NCBI GenBank assembly: GCA_019637995.1
Contig: JAHBUQ010000001.1
Span: forward strand, 1,449,517 to 1,513,516
From: Ignavibacteriota bacterium
GTDB lineage: Bacteria > Bacteroidota > Ignavibacteria > Kapaibacteriales > UBA2268
DNA: 64,000 nt
Direction of reading: 5' to 3'
Part shown: positions 39,910 to 49,050 of the stretch, in pieces
How positions within the stretch are numbered: the stretch's first letter is position 1
Layout: every line of letters begins with the position of its first letter
Translations under genes and position numbers: made by a program
Notes under the pieces: generated by a model
The model's database searches: none
Told to the model about the DNA's origin: nothing
What the model saw: only the letters and a program-made list of their open reading frames with translations

Positions 39910-39949
39910 AAACTTCACTTTTGAACTAATAATTTAGGGTGAAGTTTTT
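39910..39949 (+). terminator. Terminator after nuoI
   Basis: AAACTTCAC (39910-39918) pairs with GTGAAGTTT (39939-39947), with a short T run. It ends the nuoGHI transcript. Confidence 0.7.
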
Positions 39950-39979
39950 AATATTTCTAATAAATCAATGGAGTTTGTG

Positions 39980-41689
39980 ATGAAAATCAGAAACATAATT
40001 CTATTTTTTGCGGCTGCTTTTTTATTAAGTTCGTGCAGCGAAACCAATCAGGATATTTCAAAGGATGTTACAGCTATGGATACCGAATACAAAGCTTTTT
40101 ACGATGAAATAACGGGTGAAATCAGCAAGGCATATACAGATATGGCTCTTGCTTATTTTGATGCATCTACAAACAGTAACCCTGAGAATTGGGAAAAAGT
40201 TAATCAATACGATGTTGCTTTGAATGCGATTCTTTCAAATAAAGATACATTTGAAAAAATTAAATGGTATAAGGATTCTGCTACTATTAAGGATGAACTT
40301 CTCAGTCGCTCTTTGGATTTAATTTATCTTGATTTCTTGTCAAAACAAATTGATACTGCTAAACTCAACCAACTGTCAAAAATGCAGAGCGAAATTGAGC
40401 TTAAATACTCAGGTTTCCGTGCTAAAGTCGGCTCTAAAGTTTATGATGACAACCAAATTGAAGAAGTATTAAAAACATCATCAAACCAAAAATTACTCAA
40501 AGATATTTGGGAAGCTCATAAAAATATTGGACCACTTGTTAAAGATGATATTATAAATCTTGTCAAACTTCGTAATGAAGTTGCCCGAGAGCTCGGTTTC
40601 AATAATTATCATGAAATGTCACTCAAGTTGTCAGACCAAAATCCTGAAGATATTTCCAAGCTTTTCGACGAATTAGATGCTTTGACAAAAGATGAGTTCA
40701 TGAAGCTCAAAACTGAGATTGATGCTATGCTGACAGCTAAGCACAAAATTCCAGCCGAAAAGTTAATGCCATGGCACTATCAGAACCGCTATTTTCAGGA
40801 AGCTCCAAAAATTTATGAAGTTGACCATGATTCATTCTACAAAGAGCGCGATGTAGTTAAGCTTACCGAAGATTATTTCCGCTCAATCAATCTTCCAATT
40901 GAAGATTTAGTTGCTAAAAGTGATTTGTATCCAAGAGAAAATAAAAATCAGCATGCTTATTGCATCAATATTGACAGAGATAAAAGAGATATTCGTGTGC
41001 TTTGCAACGTAACAAATAATGCTCGTTGGATGGAAACAATGCTCCATGAGTATGGTCATGCTCTTTATGAAAATCATTATGCAGACGACTTGCCTTGGGG
41101 ACTTAAATCTCCTGCTCACATTTTTACAACTGAAGCTGTTGCGATGATTTTTGGCAGATTTGCTCTAAACCCAACATGGATGCAGGATATGCTCGGTATT
41201 TCAGATGAGCAGAAAGAAGCAATTGCAGAGGAAAGCCGCAAGATGCTTAAACTTCAGCAACTTGTATTCAGCCGTTGGTCACAGGTTATGTACAGGTTCG
41301 AAAAATCTATGTATGCCGACCCTGACCAGGATTTGAATAAATTATGGTGGGATTTGGTCGAGCAGTACCAAATGATTAAGCGTCCCGAAGGTCGCGATAT
41401 GCCTGATTGGGCTACAAAAATCCATATTGCAACTTCACCTTGCTACTATCATAACTATCACCTTGGAGAGCTTCTGGCTTCTCAGCTATTTTTTACAATC
41501 AGCGAGAAAGTTTTGAATGTTGACCCTGCTTCTAATCCAAGTTTCCATGGAAAACCTGAAGTCGGTGATTTCTTCATAAAGAAAATATTCAACCCCGGAA
41601 CCCGCTACCAGTGGAATGATATGATTGAACGTGCTACAGGTGAAAAACTTACTGCTAAGTATTACGCTAAGCAATTCGTAGAAAATTAA
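39980..41689 (+). CDS. M2-like (angiotensin-converting-enzyme type) metallopeptidase lipoprotein
   Basis: 569 residues from the ATG at 39980, with GGAG 6 nt upstream; an in-frame ATG at 39968 is less likely. A lipobox (LLSSCSE, C19) predicts a lipoprotein. The zinc motif is HEYGH in TMLHEYGHALYENH (about residues 355-368), and the third ligand lies in TTEAVAMIFGRF. The all-helical body with NEVAREL, NYHEMSLKL and WHYQNRYFQ segments fits bacterial M2 dipeptidyl-carboxypeptidases. A function in periplasmic peptide breakdown is inferred. Flanked by terminators on both sides. Confidence 0.85.
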   Translation: MKIRNIILFFAAAFLLSSCSETNQDISKDVTAMDTEYKAFYDEITGEISKAYTDMALAYFDASTNSNPENWEKVNQYDVALNAILSNKDTFEKIKWYKDSATIKDELLSRSLDLIYLDFLSKQIDTAKLNQLSKMQSEIELKYSGFRAKVGSKVYDDNQIEEVLKTSSNQKLLKDIWEAHKNIGPLVKDDIINLVKLRNEVARELGFNNYHEMSLKLSDQNPEDISKLFDELDALTKDEFMKLKTEIDAMLTAKHKIPAEKLMPWHYQNRYFQEAPKIYEVDHDSFYKERDVVKLTEDYFRSINLPIEDLVAKSDLYPRENKNQHAYCINIDRDKRDIRVLCNVTNNARWMETMLHEYGHALYENHYADDLPWGLKSPAHIFTTEAVAMIFGRFALNPTWMQDMLGISDEQKEAIAEESRKMLKLQQLVFSRWSQVMYRFEKSMYADPDQDLNKLWWDLVEQYQMIKRPEGRDMPDWATKIHIATSPCYYHNYHLGELLASQLFFTISEKVLNVDPASNPSFHGKPEVGDFFIKKIFNPGTRYQWNDMIERATGEKLTAKYYAKQFVEN

Positions 41690-41712
41690 ATTGTAAATAA
41701 TTTGCATTTACT

Positions 41713-41767
41713 TCGCTCCAAATAATTGAAACAAGGATTTCATTTCTTTTGGAGCGATTTTTTTTTT
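41713..41767 (+). terminator. Rho-independent terminator after the metallopeptidase gene
   Basis: TCGCTCCAAA (41713-41722) pairs with TTTGGAGCGA (41748-41757), followed by a run of ten T. Confidence 0.9.
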
Positions 41768-41838
41768 ATTAATCGAAACTATTATTTTTTATACACGTAT
41801 ATGATTTATTGGTGATTAATTAATTTAAAGGTTTAAAC

Positions 41839-42687
41839 ATGAAAAAAGTTTTTTTTCTTATGATTGCAGTTCTTGCATTCTCAATTACTTTGAAGGCTCA
41901 GGAATTTGATTTTGTATCTGCCAGGCAGGCTCACACAGTCTTAGTAAGCGGAGTTCCTAATCTTGATGATGAATATGAATTGTTTAGTGTAGTTGCTTTG
42001 CACTTTCCAATGTTTGGTATTGAATTAGACTTCGAGACAGGGAATGCACAGATGTGGAATTTCTCTTTCAAATCAAAAGACATAAACGATGAAAGTCTTT
42101 ATGAATATACTATTTTTAGAATAAACGGTGAATTTACTTATGAACTTTCAGTTGCTGAAGACGAATATGTACAGGAAAATCGTACTTTAGTTAATACATG
42201 GAAAAATTCAACTGTTTTTGCTGATGAGTATAAAAAAAGCACTGCTTTAACCAACTTTTATATCGAAAATTCTGAATCAATTGATTTAATAATATATGAA
42301 TTATTATATGCCGATGAGTTGGATACTGATATTTGGAGTGTATATTTATTCAGTGGAGAAGAAAAATTTATTGGATGTGCTTATCAGGCAACAACTCTTG
42401 AATTGATAGAATGTCTTGATAACACAACTTCAGTCGCTGATAAACTTGCCCGTGCTACCAAACTCTTTCCACAGCCTTCGAAGGATTATCTGAATATTGA
42501 ACTTCCTTTTACAGGAGATGTCAGACTCGAACTTTACAATACGAATGGTATAGTTCTTAAATCAATGAACCTCAACACAAATGGCGATGTTCAATTCAAT
42601 ACTTCAGACCTTACAACCGGAGTTTACAACCTTGTCATTAAGAACAATAACTCTACATTTTCAAAGAAGGTTATTGTAACAAGGTAA
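41839..42687 (+). CDS. Secreted protein with a T9SS type A sorting domain
   Basis: A 282-residue exported protein with a signal peptide (about 1-20, ending LKAQ). The central domain (25-195) is beta-rich and unrecognised, with a cysteine pair near the end (GCAYQATTLELIEC). The C-terminal ~80 residues are a T9SS sorting domain: KLFPQPSKDYLNIELP, VRLELYNTNGIVLKSM, LTTGVYNLVIKN, ending KKVIVTR. T9SS cargo is moved across the outer membrane and often anchored to the surface. Flanked by terminators, so monocistronic. Confidence 0.85.
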   Translation: MKKVFFLMIAVLAFSITLKAQEFDFVSARQAHTVLVSGVPNLDDEYELFSVVALHFPMFGIELDFETGNAQMWNFSFKSKDINDESLYEYTIFRINGEFTYELSVAEDEYVQENRTLVNTWKNSTVFADEYKKSTALTNFYIENSESIDLIIYELLYADELDTDIWSVYLFSGEEKFIGCAYQATTLELIECLDNTTSVADKLARATKLFPQPSKDYLNIELPFTGDVRLELYNTNGIVLKSMNLNTNGDVQFNTSDLTTGVYNLVIKNNNSTFSKKVIVTR

Positions 42688-42757
42688 GCATTGCATCATA
42701 TCAGAAATGAAAGAGAATTTATCAAAATTAAATCTTAGCAAAGTTTTTTTACTACTT

Positions 42758-42797
42758 CTCCTCAAGAAATAAAATAATTTCTTGGGGAGTTTTTTTT
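42758..42797 (+). terminator. Rho-independent terminator after the T9SS cargo gene
   Basis: CTCCTCAAGAAAT (42758-42770) pairs with ATTTCTTGGGGAG (42777-42789, one G-U), followed by TTTTTTTT. Confidence 0.92.
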
Positions 42798-42859
42798 GTA
42801 ATCTTGTGTTAATTAGTTACTTTTGTTGTTTATATTATTTGAAAAAGTATTACAAAATT

Positions 42860-45349
42860 ATGCAAAAGAAAAGAACCAGCAAAAAAGATTTGAAATTTCC
42901 TGAATTTCTAATTGATGCAAGTAAACTCAGATGGACATGTCCTGAAGATGTATTTGATTTCAAATCTACTGCCGAGCTTAAGCCACTTGACAGAATAGTA
43001 GGACAGGAGCGTGCTATAGAAGCTATACGCATGGGTGCAGAGCTTAAAGCAAAGGGTTACAACATTTTTGTTACCGGTTTATCAGGAACCGGCAGAACTA
43101 CTACTGTTAAGCAGATTGTTGAAGATAATGCCACATCTTGCCCAATTACTTATGATTATTGTTATGTGAATAATTTTGATAATCCTGATAACCCAATACT
43201 TCTTACTCTTCCGAAAGGCAATGCAAAAATTTTGTCAAATTCAATGGATGAAGCGATTTCTTTTCTTAGAGTGAGACTTCCGAAATTGTTCGAGGAAGAG
43301 GCATATCAGATTGCCCGCAAAAAAATTATTGATGAATATCAACAAAAAGAGCGGGAAAGCCTCAATGATTTTGACAAAAAGATTAAACCGCTTGGATTTA
43401 TACGTGGTCAGCTCGAAAATGAGCAGGGTTTTGTGCAGCCTGAGGTTTTTCCCTTGATAGATGGAGAGCCAGTTGCGATCGAAACACTTGATGAGCTTGC
43501 CGAACAAGGCAAACTAACTAAGAAAAAAGTTGCAGAGCTTAAAAAAACCTGGAAAAAGCTTCACGATGAAGTTTTTGAGTTATCGAGAATAAGTATGAAA
43601 CTAATTCAGGAATTTCGTAAAGATTTGCTGAATAATGATAAAATGTCGGCTGAGACTGTTGTAATTTCAGCTTTTTCAGAAGTTGAAACAAATTTTGCAA
43701 ATCACGGTTTGGATAATTATTTAATTAAAGTTAAAGAATTTATACTTGATAATTTGAATATTTTTGTTCCTGCACCTGCGCCTGTTCCGGTACTTGCTGA
43801 AGTCGAAAATAAGAATGATAACAGTGACTTTTTCAATCAGTTTAAAGTGAATGTAATTCTTGATAATACTAATACTGTCCAGGCGCCTGTTGTTATCGAA
43901 ACTACTCCAACTTATAACAATCTTTTCGGTACTATTGAGAAAACTTACGACCAACGAGGCTTTTGGAAAACAGATTTTACCAAGATTAAATCAGGTTCTC
44001 TTCTAAAAGCAGATCAAGGATTTTTGATTGTCAATGCAATAGATTTATACACTGAGCCGGGGGTTTGGTCAGCTCTAAAGAGAGTTCTGCTGTATGATAA
44101 ATTGGAAATACAACCTTACGACTCATATTTTCAAATATCGCAATCATCTATTAAACCCGAGCCGATTCAAATTAATGTAAAAGTCATTGTGATTGGTGGG
44201 CAAACTTTATATAAATGGCTTTTTGCAAATGAAAAAGAATTCAAGAAAATTTTCAAAGTTAATGCACAATTTGATTATGAATCTCCAAAATCTGTTGAAA
44301 TGCTTGAAAATTATGCAAGATTTATTGCCAAACTCAGCAATGAAGAGGAACTGACACATTGCTCACCTTCCGGAGTTGCAGCAGTTATTGAATGGGCTGT
44401 TGAAGAAGCCGGCTCACAGAATAAAATTATACTCAAATTTTCAGATGTTTCGGATTTACTTCGTGAAGCAAGCTTCTACTCAAGAGACAGTAAAATTCCC
44501 CTGATAAGTCGTGAGGATGTACAAAAAGCTATAGACTGGCGTAAAAAACGCAATGACTTGATTGATGAAAAATTGCAAAATGAAATTATCGAAGGGACCA
44601 TTCTGATTGATACTGAAGGAGAAAAAGTAGGAATAATAAATGGCTTAACGATTTATAACAACGGAATATTTGCATTTGGTAAGCCCGCAAGAATTTCTGC
44701 AAATGTTTCTGCAGGGACATCCGGAATTATCAATATCGAGCGTGAAGCTGATATGAGCGGTAAAATTCATAACAAAGGTGTGCTAATTATTTCGGGATTC
44801 CTAAGAGAAAAATTTGCAAGAAAAACAACTCTCTCACTGACTGCATCACTTGCTTTCGAGCAGAATTACGGCGGCATTGATGGAGATAGTGCTTCAGCAG
44901 CTGAAATCTATGCTATACTTTCTGCCCTGACTGAAAAACCGATAAAACAGGAAATTGCTATAACAGGCTCAATGAATCAAAAAGGTGATATTCAGCCAAT
45001 CGGTGGAGTAAACGAGAAAATTACCGGATTCTATGAAATATGTAAGTCCCGCGGTCTTACCGGTAATCAGGGATGCATTATTCCTAAAACAAATGTTAAG
45101 GATTTGATGCTTAACAATGAATTAATTAGCGACTGCAAAGCCGGAAAATTTCATATTTGGGCAATTTCAAATATTGATGATGGGGTTGAAATTCTATTCG
45201 GAATTGCCGCCGGAAAATTGTCAAAAGACGGAAATTATACAAAAGATTCTCTCTATGCAGCTACTGTAGAAAAACTTAATGAACTAGTTGAAATTGTGAA
45301 ACCAAAAAAAAATATAAATGCAAAATCAAACACTAAGAAAACCGATTAA
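42860..45349 (+). CDS. Lon-related ATP-dependent protease (AAA+ with C-terminal Lon domain)
   Basis: 829 residues from the ATG at 42860. The frame extends upstream to a TTG inside a terminator, which is rejected. N-terminal LDRIVGQERAIEAIRMG is followed by a Walker A-like GLSGTGRTTT. A long insert (170-330) includes an acidic and a Pro-rich stretch. A second ATPase half follows (TDFTKIKSGSLLKADQGFLI). The C-terminal Lon domain carries the Ser of GGIDGDSASAAE and the Lys of IGGVNEKITGF, the Ser-Lys dyad. This is the LonB/PRK-type 'Lon-related' family, distinct from classic LonA. The Lys of Walker A is replaced by Arg, an oddity. Substrates unknown. It overlaps rpe by 32 nt. Confidence 0.9.
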   Translation: MQKKRTSKKDLKFPEFLIDASKLRWTCPEDVFDFKSTAELKPLDRIVGQERAIEAIRMGAELKAKGYNIFVTGLSGTGRTTTVKQIVEDNATSCPITYDYCYVNNFDNPDNPILLTLPKGNAKILSNSMDEAISFLRVRLPKLFEEEAYQIARKKIIDEYQQKERESLNDFDKKIKPLGFIRGQLENEQGFVQPEVFPLIDGEPVAIETLDELAEQGKLTKKKVAELKKTWKKLHDEVFELSRISMKLIQEFRKDLLNNDKMSAETVVISAFSEVETNFANHGLDNYLIKVKEFILDNLNIFVPAPAPVPVLAEVENKNDNSDFFNQFKVNVILDNTNTVQAPVVIETTPTYNNLFGTIEKTYDQRGFWKTDFTKIKSGSLLKADQGFLIVNAIDLYTEPGVWSALKRVLLYDKLEIQPYDSYFQISQSSIKPEPIQINVKVIVIGGQTLYKWLFANEKEFKKIFKVNAQFDYESPKSVEMLENYARFIAKLSNEEELTHCSPSGVAAVIEWAVEEAGSQNKIILKFSDVSDLLREASFYSRDSKIPLISREDVQKAIDWRKKRNDLIDEKLQNEIIEGTILIDTEGEKVGIINGLTIYNNGIFAFGKPARISANVSAGTSGIINIEREADMSGKIHNKGVLIISGFLREKFARKTTLSLTASLAFEQNYGGIDGDSASAAEIYAILSALTEKPIKQEIAITGSMNQKGDIQPIGGVNEKITGFYEICKSRGLTGNQGCIIPKTNVKDLMLNNELISDCKAGKFHIWAISNIDDGVEILFGIAAGKLSKDGNYTKDSLYAATVEKLNELVEIVKPKKNINAKSNTKKTD

Positions 45350-45998
45350 AATTGCTCCTTCTCTTCTCTCTGCAAATTTTGCAGAGCTGGGAAGTGATGT
45401 GCGGAAATGCGATATAGCAGGTGCTGATATAATTCATCTCGATATTATGGATGGACATTTTGTACCGAATATAACTTTCGGACCTCAAATCGTAAAGTCT
45501 ATCAGAGGATATACTCAGCTTCCTTTTGATGTGCATCTTATGATAGAAGATGCAGACAAATATATTCCTGGTTTTATTGATGCCGGTGCTGATATGATTT
45601 CTGTTCATGTTGAGGCAAGCCGCCACCTTCACAGATCGCTTAGCCTTATCAAATCATTTGGCAAGCAGGCAGGAATTGTTCTGAATCCCGTCTCCCCTCT
45701 TGAATATGCATATGATGCTGCAGAGTATTGTGATTTTATACTGTTAATGTCAGTAAATCCGGGATTTGGCGGACAAAGTTTCATTCCTTCATTTCTCAAT
45801 AAATGTGATAAATTGGCAAATTATTTGGATAATAATGGCTTGAATCATATTGAAATTGAAGTTGATGGTGGAGTTAAAGCTGATAATATTGCAAGTGTGG
45901 CAAGTGCAGGAGCTAATATAATCGTCAGCGGCTCGGGCGTTTTCAAAGGCGATATCGGAAAAAATATAATGGAATTAAAAATAAATTCGCAAGTATAA
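45318..45998 (+). CDS. rpe: Ribulose-phosphate 3-epimerase
   Basis: A 226-residue TIM barrel of the pentose phosphate pathway that interconverts ribulose 5-phosphate and xylulose 5-phosphate. Signatures: IAPSLLSANFAELG, HLDIMDGHFVPN with the metal-binding His and catalytic Asp, FDVHLMIED, MSVNPGFGGQSF, EVDGGVKADN, and the phosphate site IVSGSGVF. Complete. The ATG lies in the 3' end of the Lon-like gene; the symporter gene begins immediately after its stop codon. Confidence 0.96.
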   Translation: MQNQTLRKPIKIAPSLLSANFAELGSDVRKCDIAGADIIHLDIMDGHFVPNITFGPQIVKSIRGYTQLPFDVHLMIEDADKYIPGFIDAGADMISVHVEASRHLHRSLSLIKSFGKQAGIVLNPVSPLEYAYDAAEYCDFILLMSVNPGFGGQSFIPSFLNKCDKLANYLDNNGLNHIEIEVDGGVKADNIASVASAGANIIVSGSGVFKGDIGKNIMELKINSQV

Positions 45999-47474
45999 AT
46001 GATGAAAAAATTCCCGCTTCATTTACAAATACTATTGGCGTTATTTCTTGGTGGAGTTTTCGGTTCGATTTTCAGTATTGATGAAAATACTTTGGAAATT
46101 GAATTTCGCGAAAATAATAAATATCATCAGGTAATAATTAAAAATTGGGACAAAATTAATTTTGTTAATGAAGCAGGCGAATTAATTATTTCGCATATCA
46201 ACCAAACTTCCATAATTAAACATTTCAGCAAAAATTATAAAACCAATCCAGCCGAAATAATTATCGTTCAAAATGGGACTGAGACACAATATTCAAATGT
46301 AATTGATATAACCAAACAGCAAACTATTGCAACTGTAATCAAGCCAATCGGAGATATTTTTATACGGTTATTGAGTTTTCTTGCGATTCCGCTTGTTATT
46401 GCATCGCTTGTTGTTGGTGCGGCAAGTCTTGGGGATGTCAAAAAATTAGGTAAAATCGGTCTGAAAACATTTACTTTTTATATCGTGACAACCGCAATAG
46501 CAATTACTATTGGGCTAATTATTGCCAATGTCATTCGCCCGGGTGAGCAGCTACCGGTAGAGTCTAAACAAAGGCTGATGGAATCATTCGAAAGTGATAG
46601 TCCTGCTACGAATATTTCTCAAAATCTTGATATAGATTTGATTGATTTTATTGTTAAAATTGTCCCCAAAAATCCATTCGATGCTTTAGCCAATGGCAAT
46701 ATGCTACAGATAGTATTTTTCACCGTATTTTTTGGAATATCGCTGACATTTGTGAGCGAAAATGCACGAAATTCTGTTCTTGGTGTATTCTCCGGTACAA
46801 GCGACACATTAATTAAAATGGTCGGATTTGTAATGTTGCTTGCACCCTACGGAGTTTTCGCTTTGATATCTGCAACAGTAGCTGACTTTGGCTTTGAGAT
46901 AATTTCCACTCTTGTTTGGTATATCTTTTCTGTGCTTTTAGGATTATTCTTGCACATGTCACTTGTATATCTTCCAATTGTAAAAATATTTACCAAAGTA
47001 CCCGTTAAAGACTTCCTGCTTGCAATGCGAAATGCTCAGGCAATTGCATTCTCGACCAGTTCGAGTGCTGCGACCCTTCCCGTAACAATGGATTGCGTCG
47101 AAAACAATCTCAATGTACCAAAGAAAATCTCCGGCTTCGTTTTGCCACTCGGTGCTACAATCAATATGGATGGTACAGCGCTCTATCAGGGCGTAGCTGC
47201 GGTATTTATTGCACAAGTTTACGGAATGGACTTAGGTCTCACAGAGCAACTCACAATTGTATTTACGGCAGTTTTGGCATCAATTGGCACCGCGCCTGTA
47301 CCGGGCGTCGGTATAATTATGCTTGTGATGATTTTGCAATCAGTCCATATACCGGCGGAAGGAATAGCATTAATAATAGGTGTTGACCGAATTCTTGATA
47401 TGGCACGCACAATTAATAATATCACCGGTGATGCAGCAGTGACCATTGCAGTTGCTGCCGGAGAACAAGATTAG
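45999..47474 (+). CDS. Dicarboxylate/amino acid:cation symporter (DAACS family)
   Basis: A 491-residue Na+ or H+ coupled symporter of the GltP/DctA type. Transport-core motifs are intact: SSSAATLPVTMDCVE (HP1), NMDGTALYQG (TM7) and GTAPVPGVGIIML (HP2). After the first helix there is an extra ~75-residue hydrophilic stretch (30-105, FRENNKYHQVIIKNW onward) before the next helix; GltP lacks this. The insert is probably periplasmic. The substrate is glutamate, aspartate or C4-dicarboxylate, not distinguishable here. It begins right after rpe and ends the operon. Confidence 0.9.
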   Translation: MMKKFPLHLQILLALFLGGVFGSIFSIDENTLEIEFRENNKYHQVIIKNWDKINFVNEAGELIISHINQTSIIKHFSKNYKTNPAEIIIVQNGTETQYSNVIDITKQQTIATVIKPIGDIFIRLLSFLAIPLVIASLVVGAASLGDVKKLGKIGLKTFTFYIVTTAIAITIGLIIANVIRPGEQLPVESKQRLMESFESDSPATNISQNLDIDLIDFIVKIVPKNPFDALANGNMLQIVFFTVFFGISLTFVSENARNSVLGVFSGTSDTLIKMVGFVMLLAPYGVFALISATVADFGFEIISTLVWYIFSVLLGLFLHMSLVYLPIVKIFTKVPVKDFLLAMRNAQAIAFSTSSSAATLPVTMDCVENNLNVPKKISGFVLPLGATINMDGTALYQGVAAVFIAQVYGMDLGLTEQLTIVFTAVLASIGTAPVPGVGIIMLVMILQSVHIPAEGIALIIGVDRILDMARTINNITGDAAVTIAVAAGEQD

Positions 47475-47482
47475 ATTTTATT

Positions 47483-47512
47483 TTTGTAGTAACGAAATTT
47501 TTCGTATTTTTG
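47483..47512 (+). promoter_or_regulatory. Promoter of tRNA-Val
   Basis: TTTG (47483-47486) and TATTTTTG (47505-47512) are 18 bp apart, a good match to the Bacteroidota -33/-7 pattern. Transcription would begin near 47519, about 20 nt before the tRNA. The spacer holds the palindrome ACGAAA-TT-TTTCGT (47492-47505). Confidence 0.6.
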
Positions 47513-47539
47513 TACACTTAAAAATTGCAATCCAAAATT

Positions 47540-47613
47540 GGGCTCTTAGCTCAGCTGGTTAGAGCGCTACGTTGACATCGTAGAGGTCGCTGGTTCGAAT
47601 CCCGTAGAGCCCA
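47540..47613 (+). tRNA. tRNA-Val (anticodon GAC)
   Basis: A 74-nt cloverleaf. The acceptor stem is GGGCTCT/AGAGCCC with discriminator A. The D arm is GCTC/GAGC, and the anticodon stem CTACG/CGTAG encloses TTGACAT (anticodon GAC, reading GTC/GTT). The T arm is GCTGG/CCCGT around TTCGAAT. The T stem has one T-C mismatch. The 3' CCA is not encoded. A promoter lies upstream and a terminator downstream. Confidence 0.96.
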
Positions 47614-47629
47614 CAATATTATTCCCTTG

Positions 47630-47676
47630 AAAAATCCTGTAAAAGCTGAATCAAAAAGCTAATGCAGGATTTTTAA
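47630..47676 (+). terminator. Terminator after tRNA-Val
   Basis: AAAAATCCTG (47630-47639) pairs with CAGGATTTTT (47665-47674), with the T run inside the stem, typical of a rho-independent signal. Confidence 0.75.
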
Positions 47677-47790
47677 TTTTAAAATATTAATCAATTCCAA
47701 ACAGTATTACGATGAATTTTATTACATTATAAATAACAATATTCGATAACACTAATCGGTTCTATTTTATAGTTTAATTGTCATGCATTT

Positions 47791-48108
47791 TTAGGACAAG
47801 ACATTCCACTCTTTGAGGGGTGGCAGCGAAGCTGACGGGGTGGAAATGACATCCAAGCCAAGCATATCGAATATCTGTACTTTTTCTGCTACAAACCCAT
47901 CAACCCTGCGGTTAACCGTAGGGTTGATTTCAGGGATAGAAATTGTAATATAATCACTCGCCGGATTAGGATAAATATTAAAATATTTACCGTATGAAAT
48001 CTGTGGTATGCTTTCTTCTTCTACCGAACTAATGACTTTTTTTCTTGTTCTCCATAAATCCATGTATTTCATTGCATAAAGTTTGCCATCGTGTCCGAGT
48101 TGCCTTTC
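47791..48108 (-). pseudogene. Orphan tail of a T9SS cargo gene
   Basis: The minus strand is open from about 48108 (after a TAG) to 47791. It reads HDGKLYAMKYMDLWRTRKK, then the T9SS sorting start YFNIYPNPASDYITISIPE and VQIFDMLGLDVISTP. It stops before the usual final motif (GVYFIRI, then a basic end). There is no signal peptide and no upstream body. It is therefore the leftover C-terminus of a larger secreted protein, truncated at both ends. Its position beside a tRNA and a repeat array suggests a rearranged region. Confidence 0.7.
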
Positions 48109-48111
48109 CTA

Positions 48112-48540
48112 AGCCCCGACACCCGAACCCCAATTCTCAAATAACAATAATTTAACAATAAACTCCGTTTTAACCCCTGTAAATGTTACAAATTTCCCTT
48201 TTATTTTTGATATTTTATTTTCAGAAGATGATTGAATATTGTTCTTTGAAAATTTATTGATATTTCTTAGTTTTAATTCAGATTTTACTCAGTATAAGTC
48301 AAAAAAAGTTTTTTTGATTTAATAATATTATATTTTTTAGCTCTCAAAAGTTAACTATTTTTATTCAGAATATGTTTTGAAATACTAAATAATAGTTTCT
48401 TTCTGCTCGAAATATATATTTTTATAATTGAAAGAAATTATTTTCCTAATGAATTATGTTCAGATTTCGGTTGAAAGAGTTTCGATTAGGTCAAAATGTG
48501 TAGTATTTTAGTTAGAATTACATTTTTTTTCTGCGAAACT
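48112..48540. other. AT-rich intergenic stretch before the 21-bp array
   Basis: About 430 bases with long T and A runs and no supported gene on either strand. TATTTTTG at 48202-48209 could be a plus-strand -7 box, but no -33 box accompanies it. Nothing else is recognised. Confidence 0.4.
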
Positions 48541-48969
48541 CATTCGGAGTTCTGCAAAAACCTTTCGGAGTTCTGCAAAAACCTTTCGGAGTTCTGCAAA
48601 AACCTTTCGGAGTTCTGCAAATACCCTTCGGAGTTCTGCAAAAACCATTCGGAGTTCTGCAAAAACCATTCGGAGTTCTGCAAATACCTTTCGGAGTTCT
48701 GCAAAAACCATTCGGAGTTCTGCAAAAACCATTCGGAGTTCTGCAAAAACCTTTCGGAGTTCTGCAAAAACCTTTCGGAGTTCTGCAAAAACCTTTCGGA
48801 GTTCTGCAAATACCTTTCGGAGTTCTGCAAAAACCATTCGGAGTTCTGCAAAAATCATTCGGAGTTCTGCAAATACCTTTCGGAGTTCTCCAAAAACCAT
48901 TCGGAGTTTTGCAAAAACCATTCGGAGTTCTGCAAATACCATTCGGAGTTCTGCAAAAACCTTTCGGAG
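48541..48969. repeat. Tandem array of a 21-bp repeat (21 copies)
   Basis: The core TCGGAG recurs exactly every 21 bp from 48544 to 48964: 21 cores, 20 full periods, no indels. The unit is TTCGGAGTTCTGCAAAAACCT, with variation at a few positions (C/T before TTCGG, A/T in AAAAAC/AAATAC, one AATC). One core copy differs (TCTCCAAA near 48888) and one has TTTTGC (48907). Because 21 is a multiple of 3 and the unit has no stop in any of the six frames, all six frames stay open across it. Plus-frame reading gives the 7-residue repeat SEFCKNL; the minus strand gives FAELRKV or LQNSERF. Open frames here do not prove coding. Confidence 0.97.
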
Positions 48970-49050
48970 AGATTTTGAATTGAAACTATTTAATATATGT
49001 GCTTTTCATTCAAATTAATTTATTTTTTATACTATTTTAAAGGTGGTTAC

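Noticed and set aside
42782..42859. Longer N-terminus for the Lon-like protease
   Set aside because: It begins at a TTG inside the preceding terminator and adds a hydrophobic stretch foreign to the family.
48508..48942. Minus-strand open frame of 144 codons over the 21-bp array
   Set aside because: The repeat lacks stops in all six frames, so long open frames there arise by construction. No start signal or homology supports it.
48541..48969. CRISPR array
   Set aside because: The 21-bp units are contiguous with no variable spacers, and no cas genes are present.
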